A DNA stretch of 64,000 nucleotides from Pseudobacteroides cellulosolvens ATCC 35603 = DSM 2933 (GTDB lineage Bacteria > Bacillota > Clostridia > Acetivibrionales > DSM-2933). Location: assembly GCF_001262605.1 (NCBI RefSeq), contig NZ_LGTC01000001.1, forward strand, positions 6,150,001 through 6,214,000. Direction: 5' to 3'. Below, piece after piece: positions 47,717 to 56,225 of this stretch. The notes beneath the pieces were generated by a model. It was not told the origin of the DNA. It saw nothing but the letters and a program-made list of their open reading frames with translations, and searched no databases. Every line of letters begins with the position of its first letter. Position 1 is the stretch's first letter. The translations under genes were made by a program, and so were the position numbers.

Positions 47717-47757
47717 TTGACATTAAAAGTGTGGGAGTGTATTATATAAGTAATACA
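47717..47757 (+). promoter_or_regulatory. Sigma-A promoter overlapped by a GntR-type operator
   Basis: TTGACA at 47717-47722, 17-base spacer, TATTAT at 47740-47745. The -10 box lies inside an inverted repeat TGTATTA / TAATACA (47738-47744 and 47751-47757). The next gene is a YtrA-type GntR regulator, so autorepression is likely. The untranslated leader before 47907 is about 150 bases. Confidence 0.8.
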
Positions 47758-47906
47758 GTGCGACACTACTTTAAGTCCATTAATTAATTTTATTTGTTTT
47801 TTCTAGAAAATTTGCTCTAGATTGCTTTAAGACTACATTTTTTATTATTTGCCGAGGCCTGGCTTCAAAACACTTATAATATGATTCTAAGAAGATAGGA
47901 GATTGT

Positions 47907-48311
47907 ATGGATTTAAAGTTTGAAAACAATACACCAATTTATGTTCAGATTATGAACTGGATAAAAGAGCAGATAGTTTCCAATAGATTTTTACCTGGAA
48001 GCAGACTTCCTTCAGTCAGGGATATGTCCGAACAATTCAATGTTACATCCAATACAATACAGCGTGTATTACGAGAACTTGAGATTGAAGGAATAATATA
48101 TACACAAAGGGGAATTGGCGTGTTCATAACTGAGGATAAGGATAAGATAACAAGTCTAAGGCTTAATATGTCCAAGCAATTGGTGGAAAAATTTATTGTA
48201 AGCATGCAATTATTGGGGTTTAACAATGATGAGATTATTAACGCAGTTATTAGAATATCTAAGGCAGGGTTAACGGATGCAGACGGTAATCAAAATAAAG
48301 GATCTATGTAA
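47907..48311 (+). CDS. GntR-family regulator, YtrA subfamily
   Basis: A 134-residue regulator with an N-terminal winged helix (TPIYVQIMNWIKEQIVSNRF, GSRLPSVRDMSEQFNVTSNT, RGIGVFITED) and the short C-terminal dimerisation tail typical of YtrA, lacking a large effector domain. YtrA-type proteins repress adjacent ABC transporter operons and respond to cell-envelope antibiotics. It overlaps the ABC ATPase gene by 35 bases and has an inverted repeat over its own promoter. Confidence 0.9.
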   Translation: MDLKFENNTPIYVQIMNWIKEQIVSNRFLPGSRLPSVRDMSEQFNVTSNTIQRVLRELEIEGIIYTQRGIGVFITEDKDKITSLRLNMSKQLVEKFIVSMQLLGFNNDEIINAVIRISKAGLTDADGNQNKGSM

Positions 48312-48972
48312 GAAATACAAGAAAAGATATATATTAAAGGATATAAACCTTGAAATAGAAAAAGGTGTTATTACTGGTATCTTGGGGCAAAATGGGAGTG
48401 GGAAGTCAACTCTTATGAAAATTATCTCAGGTATTGAGAAACCAGAGTCGGGTGAGATACTTATAAATGGTGCAGAGCCCGGCATATCTACCAAGTCCCA
48501 GGTAGCCTTTTTGACTGAAAACAATCAGCTGTATGATTGGATGAATATAAACGATGCAATTAAGTTTCATCAGGATTTTTTTGAAGACTTTGATGCCCAA
48601 AAGTGTGGTAAATTGATAGATTTTATGGATCTTTCAGAAAACTACAAGATAAAAAAGCTATCCAAAGGGATGCTCCAAAGATTAAGACTAAGTCTGACTT
48701 TAGGCAGGAATGCGTCGGTTTATTTGCTAGACGAGCCTTTTATGGGGATAGATACAATAACAAGAGATAAGATAATTAAGGCTATTAACAGTTACTATTG
48801 TGAAGACTCCTGCATATTAATAACTACACATTTAATTAGTGAAGTAGAACGTATTTTGGATAGGGTAGCATTTATCTCTGATGGAAACATTGCTTTAACA
48901 GGAGATTGCGAGCAGCTGAGGTATGAGAAGAATCAATCGATAGAAGATATGTACAGGAAGCTATATGTTTAA
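48277..48972 (+). CDS. ABC transporter ATP-binding protein of the YtrA-linked operon
   Basis: A 231-residue ATPase: Walker A GQNGSGKST, Q-loop region FLTENNQLYDW, signature LSKGMLQRL, Walker B VYLLDEPFMG, H-loop TTHLISEVERI. Similar to YtrB/BcrA-type exporters. Its membrane partner is encoded downstream but is interrupted by an insertion sequence, so the transporter is probably non-functional unless another permease substitutes. Confidence 0.9.
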   Translation: MQTVIKIKDLCKKYKKRYILKDINLEIEKGVITGILGQNGSGKSTLMKIISGIEKPESGEILINGAEPGISTKSQVAFLTENNQLYDWMNINDAIKFHQDFFEDFDAQKCGKLIDFMDLSENYKIKKLSKGMLQRLRLSLTLGRNASVYLLDEPFMGIDTITRDKIIKAINSYYCEDSCILITTHLISEVERILDRVAFISDGNIALTGDCEQLRYEKNQSIEDMYRKLYV

Positions 48973-49076
48973 TAATAACTAAAACTATTAATTAAAAATA
49001 ATCCACTCATAGACTTATGAGGATTGGTTAAAATAGATTGTTTATCTTATGGGATGTATGTATCGGGGGTGAAGGT

Positions 49077-49244
49077 GTGGGTTTATGGGATGCTATTATA
49101 AACCAGATAAGGTCGATATTAAAGCCTGGAATAGTCGTATGCGATTCAGAAACAAACGAAAAGAACAGTAAGCCTGTAAATAAAAAACAAGAAAAAAAAC
49201 CTAAGTCTGGTAAAACAGATAAAACACAAGTAGGAAATGCCTGA
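49077..49244 (+). CDS. Possible small hydrophilic protein within the ABC operon
   Basis: A 55-residue frame with GTG start after GGGGGTGAAG. The first 25 residues (MGLWDAIINQIRSILKPGIV) could form an amphipathic helix; the rest is rich in Lys, Glu and Asn (KKQEKKPKSGKTDKTQ). It lies between the ATPase and permease genes, same strand, so it may be an operon member. No family recognised; could also be non-coding. Confidence 0.4.
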   Translation: MGLWDAIINQIRSILKPGIVVCDSETNEKNSKPVNKKQEKKPKSGKTDKTQVGNA

Positions 49245-49684
49245 CAATAAATTTTACTGGTAATTTGGGAGAAATGTATGACGAAGCTATTAAAATACGA
49301 GTTTTTAAGAAGTTTAAAGGTTATATTACTATCTAGTGCAGCTATAATACTGTTTAACATTATATTACTTTTTGATAATTCATTATCACGATCACAAGAA
49401 CTAATATTTCTACTTTCGATAATAATTTTGGGGATATTTTCTATAATGGTATTTTATGAAATAGGAATTTTTAAAAAAGATTTTATTAATAGCTCGCCAA
49501 ACATTATACAGCTTGTGCCTAAGTCGGCATTTCAAATTATTGGTACTAAAATACTGAAAGCATTCCTATGTATACTGATTTATTACTCCATCATGGTGGT
49601 ATTCAGCCTTATTAACAGTAGAGTTTATATAAATAACGTGAGTTCGATAATATGATTGTAATAAGAATGAAACAGAAATGAAAA

Positions 49685-49756
49685 ATGAAGCTCCTGTCCG
49701 AATCTGTATAATCAATGTTGGCAAAACAAATTTAACAGAGGGAGATGGAGCTTCAT
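49685..49756 (+). promoter_or_regulatory. Inverted repeat covering the transposase start codon
   Basis: ATGAAGCTCC at 49685-49694 is the exact complement of GGAGCTTCAT at 49747-49756, which contains the transposase ATG (49755). In a transcript reading in from outside, pairing would hide the start, a known way that insertion sequences suppress translation from impinging transcription. Confidence 0.55.
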
Positions 49757-50657
49757 GGAAGATTTACTTATTAAAATTTTCTGCGATACTGATGATTTTT
49801 GCATTAGGCTCAACAACTATTTAAAGCATCATTTGGTTACTGATAATAGACTGAAGGAACCTAACCTCTTTAACATTTCAAGAATGATGACACTAAGTGA
49901 AGTAATAACAATAACAATATATTTTCATCATTCGAGTTATAGAAACTTTAAGCATTATTATAAAGAATTTGTTTGTAAAAGATTAAGTGGGTACTTTACG
50001 AGCCTTGTAAGTTATACAAGGTTTGTAGAGTTAATGCAGCAAGCACTAATTCCATTAATATTATACACACAAAAGTTTAGACTAGGCAAGACAACAGGAA
50101 TTTCCTTTATTGACTCTACGACATTAGATGTTTGTGATAACAGGAGGATTCACTCTCACAAAGTTTTTAAAGATATTGCTCAGAGAGGTAAATCTTCTAC
50201 AGGTTGGTTCTACGGGTTTAAGCTGCACATTGTAGTAAATGAAATAGGAGAAATTTTATCGTTCTTTTTAACACCAGGTGATACAGACGATAGAGACTCA
50301 AAGGTGATAGATATACTTACAAAAGATCTATTTGGAAAACTTTTTGGAGATAAGGGCTATTTATCACAGCCTTTGTTTAAAAAGTTGTATGATCGAGGGA
50401 TAAAGCTAATAACCAAGATAAAAAAGAACATGAAAAATAAGCTAATTGATATAGAAGAAAAGCTTCTACTCAGAAAGCGAGCTCTTATTGAGACAATAAA
50501 TGATTTTCTGAAAAATACTTGCCAGATTGAACATACTAGGCATAGAAGCTTTACAAACTTTTTAACTAATGTTGTAGCTGGTATTGCTGCGTATAGCTTT
50601 TTGCCGAGCAAACCAAGCTTAAAGTTTAGTAAAAGCATTCTTGTTGCCACACTCTAA
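49755..50657 (+). CDS. IS982-family transposase
   Basis: A 300-residue DDE transposase, intact. Family motifs: FIDSTTLDVCDNRRI (first Asp), KSSTGWFYGFKLHIV, LTPGDTDDRD, and LFGDKGYLSQ (second Asp), with the catalytic Glu likely in KRALIETIND. The C-terminal RHRSFTNFLTNVVAGIAAY is typical. Start codon lies within a hairpin. Confidence 0.92.
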   Translation: MEDLLIKIFCDTDDFCIRLNNYLKHHLVTDNRLKEPNLFNISRMMTLSEVITITIYFHHSSYRNFKHYYKEFVCKRLSGYFTSLVSYTRFVELMQQALIPLILYTQKFRLGKTTGISFIDSTTLDVCDNRRIHSHKVFKDIAQRGKSSTGWFYGFKLHIVVNEIGEILSFFLTPGDTDDRDSKVIDILTKDLFGKLFGDKGYLSQPLFKKLYDRGIKLITKIKKNMKNKLIDIEEKLLLRKRALIETINDFLKNTCQIEHTRHRSFTNFLTNVVAGIAAYSFLPSKPSLKFSKSILVATL

Positions 50658-51599
50658 GGTTGCTTTTCATAATAAAAAGGCTTCAGAATTCAAGAAACTA
50701 AAGCCTTACTTAATTATAATCTATGAGTATGGTTAATTATGGCACTTATTTTATCGAACTCACGTTAAATAGCATACTTATGTTTTATAATTCGTACAAC
50801 GCTATTCCAATGATGATAATAGTCTTTGCAAGCTTGGTTTTTATGATATTAAATATGGTATTAGTTGGAATATTATCATTGATAATAGCACACAGGGTAT
50901 CCTTTGATAAAAAGAAAGCATTAGGGTTGGCAATAATATTTGGTGTATTGACTTTCATATTAATATTGTTCCTGTTATCTAATGTTAAAAGTCCATTTGT
51001 TTACTCGGATAATATTTTTGAATGTGAATGTTTGGCTGTTATTTTCGTAATACTTTATTCATCCATCAGTTTATTATTGGACAATAAGCATATTATATCG
51101 AAATTAAGTATCAAATATTTTATGGTTCCTATTTTATTGATTTTAGCTATATCTGCAGCAGCACAAGGAGTTGCTTATTCCAATAGAATTGTTGAAAGAA
51201 TAGATTATTCATTTGAAAGCGACCAGGAGGCTATTGGTCAGTGGGAAAGCATCGGCAGGGTAGATGACATGGAAAGCTTTAATCCTGCTAAAAACCGTTA
51301 TGTTTCAATCTATCCGGAATTGGAAACAGTAAACATAATGGCTGGAGGAAAGACCGATATTTCAGATTTAAGCTGGACCAGCAGCATGCTTTTAAATCAT
51401 AAGCTGTCTACGGTAAATCCATACAAGATAAAGACTTTTAACGGTATAAAGTATATGTTTGTCCAATGGAAGAACGAAGAGTTTGTCTATGAACATATAA
51501 AGCCGTTTTATCTGGTATTGCAGGAAAAAAGTTAATGTATAGCAATGCGAAAATTGTAATCAAATTAAAATTGTTATTTAGATTTTAGGAGGAGAGAAC

Positions 51600-51809
51600 A
51601 TGTTAAAAACTGAACCTAAGTTGACAAATATGCAGCAAAAGATTGCCGGCCTTATAGCGAAAGGCTATACAAACTATCAAATTGCAAGTGCTCTAAAAAT
51701 AGCCGAAGGAACTGTAAACGCACATATACATAACATATTCAACAAATTTAGGTTCCATAACAGGGCTCAGATTGCAGTTCTTGCGTATGAGAAACAAATA
51801 ATTGATTAA
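51600..51809 (+). CDS. Stand-alone LuxR/GerE-type helix-turn-helix protein
   Basis: A 69-residue protein consisting only of a LuxR-type DNA-binding domain (LTNMQQKIAGLIAKGYTNYQIASALKIAEGTVNAHIHNIFNKF). AGGAGGAGAG precedes the start. No sensing or receiver domain. It ends about 20 bases before the holin-like gene and may be co-transcribed with it; it could be a phage-derived regulator or a GerE-like sporulation regulator (GerE is similarly short). Confidence 0.83.
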   Translation: MLKTEPKLTNMQQKIAGLIAKGYTNYQIASALKIAEGTVNAHIHNIFNKFRFHNRAQIAVLAYEKQIID

Positions 51810-51828
51810 AAGCAATTGGGAGGATACT

Positions 51829-52212
51829 GTGGATATACTTCATGATATAATTCTAAAGACACTGCAGTATATAATAGAAGCTACTATAGCAATTTTAGTA
51901 CCTATTGTTATCAGATTTGTACTGACTAAGACCAATAAGGAAAATTTATCAAAGTATGTGACCATTGCGGAGTTTATTGTTAAAGCAGTGGAACAGATTT
52001 ACGGTGGTGGAAATGGATCCGCGAAGAAGTCAGCTGCAGTGACTAAACTTTCACAAATGACCAAAGGAAAGCTTTCTACCGATGATTTACATCATTTGAT
52101 TGAAGCTGCTGTCTTTGAAATGAATAAGGATTTAAAGCAAGCAATTAAAGCAATTCCAGAAATGAAAGATTCAAAAACTGTAATAGCTAAAAAAAATGCA
52201 GCAGTGGTTTAA
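51829..52212 (+). CDS. LLH-family phage holin-like membrane protein
   Basis: About 127 residues starting at GTG 51829, chosen because GGGAGG lies just upstream. One N-terminal membrane segment (TIAILVPIVIRFVL), then the family pattern YVTIAEFIVKAVEQIYGG and LSTDDLHHLIEAAVFEMN. LLH holins form membrane pores that release phage lysins. No other phage genes adjoin, so this is either a relic or a domesticated holin. Co-oriented with the LuxR-type gene. Confidence 0.82.
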   Translation: MDILHDIILKTLQYIIEATIAILVPIVIRFVLTKTNKENLSKYVTIAEFIVKAVEQIYGGGNGSAKKSAAVTKLSQMTKGKLSTDDLHHLIEAAVFEMNKDLKQAIKAIPEMKDSKTVIAKKNAAVV

Positions 52213-52569
52213 ATATATAAAAGTAATTTTATTTAAATTGTTTAAAAAGCTCCCGTATATGTGGAAACATTTTAGGATAAATACAGATCTATACATTAGA
52301 ATAATACGCAGTAAATATTTTACTTGAGTAACATATGAATATATAATTTATAACAATTGTTCACAATAATTATTTTCAGCCAAAAGACTCAGCTCAATTT
52401 AAAAGTACAGAATGATAAGATTACTAATACTTTAATTTTGATTAAGCTTTAGTTAAATTTATAATTATAGACATTTAAGATATATTGTTGAATTGATCTA
52501 ATATACATAGAGGGAGTTTTCTAATAGGTGCATTGAATAATGAATATATTCAAATGCCATCAATAAAAG
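52213..52569. other. Gene-free stretch between converging genes
   Basis: About 360 AT-rich bases without a convincing open frame. Nothing recognised except the terminator at its right edge. Confidence 0.4.
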
Positions 52570-52616
52570 ATAACCAGCTGGTTTATATAATAATTTTATA
52601 TAAAACGGCTGGTTAT
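52570..52616. terminator. Long bidirectional terminator hairpin
   Basis: About 19 paired bases (ATAACCAGC...GTTTATATA / TATATAAAAC...GCTGGTTAT) with small mismatches and an 8-base loop, located 16 bases beyond the stop of the LysM-CAP gene. Confidence 0.75.
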
Positions 52617-52631
52617 ATTTATCCTTAAAGC

Positions 52632-53246
52632 CTAACTTAAAGGTTTCATAAACATCTGAGTCCAGTAGTTAACACCACTGCTGGTTTTTGCAAGACCAAC
52701 ACCAATGTGTGTAAATGAAGGGCTTAGAATATTAGCTCTGTGTCCTGGTGAATTCATCCACCCATTCATAACCTCAGCAGGTGTTCTTTGACCGTATGCT
52801 ATATTCTCACCTGCAGCTGAGAAACGAATACCGAAGGATTCCATCATCTTGAATGGCGAACCATATGTTGGTGATGTGTGCGAGAAGTAACCCTTGTTAA
52901 CCATATCCTGGGATTTATATCTCGCAACCCTTGAAAGCTGCCAATCAGATTTTAGAGCAGGCAAGCCGTTTTTTGCCCTTTCGACATTAACCAGTCTCAG
53001 AACTTCATCTTCATAGGCTTTTGTGCTGCTTTGAGAAGGAATTATGAGCTTTTGTCCAGGATATATCAAATTTGCATTTTTAACCTGTGGATTTTGTGTC
53101 AATATTTCATTAATACCAGCCTGGTGCTTAACTGCAATCTTCCAAATGGTATCACCCGGCTGTACGGTATAAGTAGTGTTTTGTGCATAAACCTGCACAG
53201 TGCATAGCATAATAAATAATGATGCTAAAAAGAATATTTTTTTCAA
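52632..53246 (-). CDS. Secreted LysM-CAP (SCP/YkwD-like) protein
   Basis: 204 residues from TTG 53246, preferred because GGAGGTGAT precedes it; the frame opens earlier at 53300 without a site. Signal peptide (MKKIFFLASLFIMLC, to about residue 24), one LysM domain (TYTVQPGDTIWKIAVKHQAG to YPGQKLIIP) for peptidoglycan binding, then a CAP domain (VNVERAKNGLPAL, DMVNKGYFSHTSP, FSAAGENIAYG, GWMNSPGHRANIL). Similar to YkwD/SafA-CAP proteins, often sporulation-linked; enzymatic activity of bacterial CAP domains is unknown. Confidence 0.9.
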   Translation of the reverse strand: MKKIFFLASLFIMLCTVQVYAQNTTYTVQPGDTIWKIAVKHQAGINEILTQNPQVKNANLIYPGQKLIIPSQSSTKAYEDEVLRLVNVERAKNGLPALKSDWQLSRVARYKSQDMVNKGYFSHTSPTYGSPFKMMESFGIRFSAAGENIAYGQRTPAEVMNGWMNSPGHRANILSPSFTHIGVGLAKTSSGVNYWTQMFMKPLS

Positions 53247-53324
53247 ATTAATCACCTCCACAAATATTCTTTGTCCGGCACAGGATATTATGTCAGGCAA
53301 TTATTCTTTATTCATGAAATTATT

Positions 53325-53696
53325 TTAATGTCTTATTAATTTTGTATCAATTATATAAACTGTGATTGCACCCAAAGTATATGCAATCAAGTCAAAAGGA
53401 TCAAAGACTGATCCTATTATGAGCTTTGCTATTGTATTTTGTTCAAGTCCTAACAATCTTATAAGTTTGGCATATTGCAGAAATTCTGTGATAAAACCCA
53501 AACCGAGAACTAAGATGGCAAGATGCGATGGCTTAACGTCATAAATTGCCTTTACAAGAAAATAAATAAGCAAAATTACAATTATATCTCCGGTAAAACC
53601 CCTGATAAACAGATTATCGTCAAAGAGCTTTACTATAATGATACATGATAAGAAGCATAATATTGATAAGGTAAAATACATTAAACGTTTTTTCAA
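53325..53696 (-). CDS. DUF2809 membrane protein
   Basis: A 123-residue protein with four membrane segments; the RGFTGDIIVILLIYFLVKA and FDPFDLIAYTLGA segments are typical of DUF2809. It starts with TTG, overlapping the acyltransferase stop as TTGA, so the two are translationally coupled. No known function. Confidence 0.8.
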   Translation of the reverse strand: MKKRLMYFTLSILCFLSCIIIVKLFDDNLFIRGFTGDIIVILLIYFLVKAIYDVKPSHLAILVLGLGFITEFLQYAKLIRLLGLEQNTIAKLIIGSVFDPFDLIAYTLGAITVYIIDTKLIRH

Positions 53697-54781
53697 AGTG
53701 ATAACTCCTGTGATTTGTTAAAAACTGTTTGTTTTTTGATGCTTACTCCTCCAAGCCAGGAGATAAATGGGATAAAACTCAATAAATATGTGAATACAAG
53801 TGTTGATAATACAGTAACGATGAAAAATAGAGTCATGCCGGAAAGGGAGTCCCAAATATTAGTAAAACCTATTCTATAAGCAGCAGCACGGACCAACCTC
53901 ATTATCAGGATATGGCTTAAATATATTATAAATGATTGTTCGGATATCCATGTGAATATTTTCTGAATAAATGTCTTTGTGGCAATATACTTCGAAACCA
54001 AATAGAACAGGAAAAATGTTATGATGCTGTAAACTATTATTATCGGTTTCATTGAAGATTCAAAAGTCCCGGTAATTTTGCTCTCTGCAATTAGCAGTGC
54101 AGAACAAATAAACCAAGCTAATGAAATGTTTAATTTGATATTTGTAACTTTATCCTTCCATTTATCCATATGGGTTACCAGGTACATACCCAGGGCAAAA
54201 TAGAATATCCAACATGGAAATGAAATGTAATTATAGACCAATAATTTTTTCGGTAATATTAAATACCCCCAATTACTAACATATGATGCCAACTGGAAGT
54301 AAAAGGTCATTAGAAAAGCCAGCAGTAATACAAGTTTATCATGACCCTTTTTAAATGACCACTTTAATAAGGGATAAAGCAAATACAGCTGGAATATAAT
54401 AACCATGAAGTAAAGATGATCTATTCCGGTTAGTAAATGCTTTAAATAGTATGGCACAATTTCTCCTAAAGAATGATCATGGATAATTGAACCTCTGAAA
54501 TTATATAGAGCATATATTGCCGACCATAAAAAATATGGGATGAGTATCTTGTTTAACCTCTTTGCTAAAAAACTCAGATATCCCATTTCTTTGTTTCTGT
54601 CTGAATTGTATAATAAAAAGCCGGAAATAATTATAAACATTGGTACAGCGTATCGTATTAACTGATTCCAAACATATCCTATATCGTTTGTAAGTATGTA
54701 GGCACTTGTTGTATGAATTGCTATCACTGATAATGCTGATATTGCACGAATAAAATCAAATTCATAAAGACGTACCTTCAT
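53693..54781 (-). CDS. Acyltransferase family 3 membrane protein
   Basis: 362 residues starting at 54781 (MKVRLYEFDFIRAI) after TTGGAGGA; the frame extends further upstream without a site. About ten membrane segments with the family signature FDFIRAISALSVIAIHTTSAY (catalytic His) and FIIISGFLLY. These enzymes O-acylate extracellular polysaccharides or peptidoglycan. Divergent from the GH3 lipoprotein gene. Confidence 0.88.
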   Translation of the reverse strand: MKVRLYEFDFIRAISALSVIAIHTTSAYILTNDIGYVWNQLIRYAVPMFIIISGFLLYNSDRNKEMGYLSFLAKRLNKILIPYFLWSAIYALYNFRGSIIHDHSLGEIVPYYLKHLLTGIDHLYFMVIIFQLYLLYPLLKWSFKKGHDKLVLLLAFLMTFYFQLASYVSNWGYLILPKKLLVYNYISFPCWIFYFALGMYLVTHMDKWKDKVTNIKLNISLAWFICSALLIAESKITGTFESSMKPIIIVYSIITFFLFYLVSKYIATKTFIQKIFTWISEQSFIIYLSHILIMRLVRAAAYRIGFTNIWDSLSGMTLFFIVTVLSTLVFTYLLSFIPFISWLGGVSIKKQTVFNKSQELSL

Positions 54782-54899
54782 AAGATTAGAATCCTCCAAA
54801 TTATTTATGCTTAAGCATATGCAGATATTATATTGAATAATAGCATGCATTGCAAGTACAATATATACATTAAAATAATCATGAAATTGGGGAATGAGT

Positions 54900-56114
54900 A
54901 TGGATAGAAAGCTTGTTATACCGATAATCATTTTAATATTTACATTTTTGACATCTTGTGCACATACAACTTTGCCTGAAACGACTCCTACAGTGACCCA
55001 TAAAACCAGCACTCCAAGAAGTGATGAGATAATGGAAAAACTAAACAAGATGACTTTGGAAGAAAAAATAGGGCAGTTGGTAATGGTAGGGGTTGAAGGC
55101 AAAACCTTGGATTCCAATATAAAGGAATTAGTCGTGAAGCACTATGTTGGTGGTGTTATACTTTTTAAAAAGAATATAAAAAGTGCTACACAGGCTGCAG
55201 CCTTTATAAATTCAATCAAGGAAGTAAACAGCGTTAATAAATTGCCGATATTTATTTCAGTGGATGAGGAAGGCGGAAGGATATCAAGGATGCCGGATGA
55301 GTTTAAGAAGATTCCCTCAGCTAGGGATATAGGAAAGAAAAATAAGGAGAATCTTTCTTTCGGTATTGGAAGTGCTATTGCAAGTATGATTGGTCAGATG
55401 GGTTTTAATATGGACTTTGCACCTGTTCTTGATATTAACAGCAATCCGCTTAATAAGGTAATTGATGACAGGGCTTTAGGTTCTGAACCTGATATTGTAA
55501 AGCGGCTTGGAGTAAGCACCATGAAGGGACTTCAATCAAAGAATATTATACCTGTTGTAAAGCATTTTCCAGGGCATGGGGATACGACGGTAGATTCACA
55601 TAAGGGCTTGCCAGTTATAGATCATAGCTTGGATAGATTGCAAAACTTTGAGTTCATACCTTTTGCCGAAGCTATACAAAATGATGCCGATACGGTAATG
55701 ATTGCACACATCCTTATGAAAAAGATTGATGAAAAATATCCTGCATCCATGTCCTATAAGATTGTAAACAATATTCTGAGGAATAATATGGGATTTCAGG
55801 GTGTTGTGGTGACTGATGACCTTACTATGGGTGCAATCGAAAAGAATTTTGTAATTGATGACGCTGCCGTTAAATCTTTTAATGCCGGGTGTGATATATT
55901 GCTTGTTTGTCATGGATATGATAAAGAGTTAAAGGTTATTGAGGCATTAAAGCGAGCAGCAGAAGATGGTACTATATCAAAAAAGCGTATAGACGAAAGT
56001 GTATATAGAATAATTCAGCTTAAAGTAAAATATGGGTTGACTGATACTAAAAATCATAACGTGGATATAAGGAATATAAATAGAGAGATTGAAAGGGTTT
56101 TAGAAAAAGGTTAA
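54900..56114 (+). CDS. nagZ: GH3 beta-N-acetylhexosaminidase-like lipoprotein (NagZ type)
   Basis: 404 residues from ATG 54900, spaced 6-7 bases from GGGGA; an ATG at 54894 is the alternative. Lipobox LTSC at about residues 18-21. GH3 domain with FISVDEEGGRISRM, the NagZ-type KHFPGHGDTTVDSH loop (His/Asp dyad acting as acid/base) and nucleophile Asp in VVTDDLTMGAI. It would remove GlcNAc from muropeptides at the outer face of the membrane, in peptidoglycan turnover. Confidence 0.9.
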   Translation: MDRKLVIPIIILIFTFLTSCAHTTLPETTPTVTHKTSTPRSDEIMEKLNKMTLEEKIGQLVMVGVEGKTLDSNIKELVVKHYVGGVILFKKNIKSATQAAAFINSIKEVNSVNKLPIFISVDEEGGRISRMPDEFKKIPSARDIGKKNKENLSFGIGSAIASMIGQMGFNMDFAPVLDINSNPLNKVIDDRALGSEPDIVKRLGVSTMKGLQSKNIIPVVKHFPGHGDTTVDSHKGLPVIDHSLDRLQNFEFIPFAEAIQNDADTVMIAHILMKKIDEKYPASMSYKIVNNILRNNMGFQGVVVTDDLTMGAIEKNFVIDDAAVKSFNAGCDILLVCHGYDKELKVIEALKRAAEDGTISKKRIDESVYRIIQLKVKYGLTDTKNHNVDIRNINREIERVLEKG

Positions 56115-56225
56115 TATAAGCATAGAAAAATCATAATAAATTGTTTACAATATTAAGATAAGGTTTTTTTTAGCATTATAAAACAAATATGTTACATTTG
56201 ATTTATTATATAAGGACGGTCATTT

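Larger units (their letters stand above)
49656..50722. mobile_element. IS982-family insertion sequence in the ABC permease gene
   Basis: Limits are approximate, inferred from where the permease frame breaks and resumes. The ends show only weak inverted similarity (GATTGTAATAAG-like on the left, GATTATAATTAAG-like on the complement of the right) and no target duplication was recognised. It carries one intact transposase gene on the plus strand. Confidence 0.75.
49278..51535 (+). pseudogene. ABC transporter permease interrupted by an IS982-family element
   Basis: The 5' part (49278-about 49655) encodes MTKLLKYEFLRSLKVILL and three membrane segments ending at INNVSSI; the 3' part (about 50723-51535) resumes at MVNYGTYFIEL with more membrane segments and a C-terminal extracellular domain (ESIGRVDDMESFNPAKNRY). 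Together they make a YtrC/D-like permease of about 390 residues. The insertion sits in the loop between halves. The 3' part has its own ATG but no good ribosome site. Confidence 0.85.
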
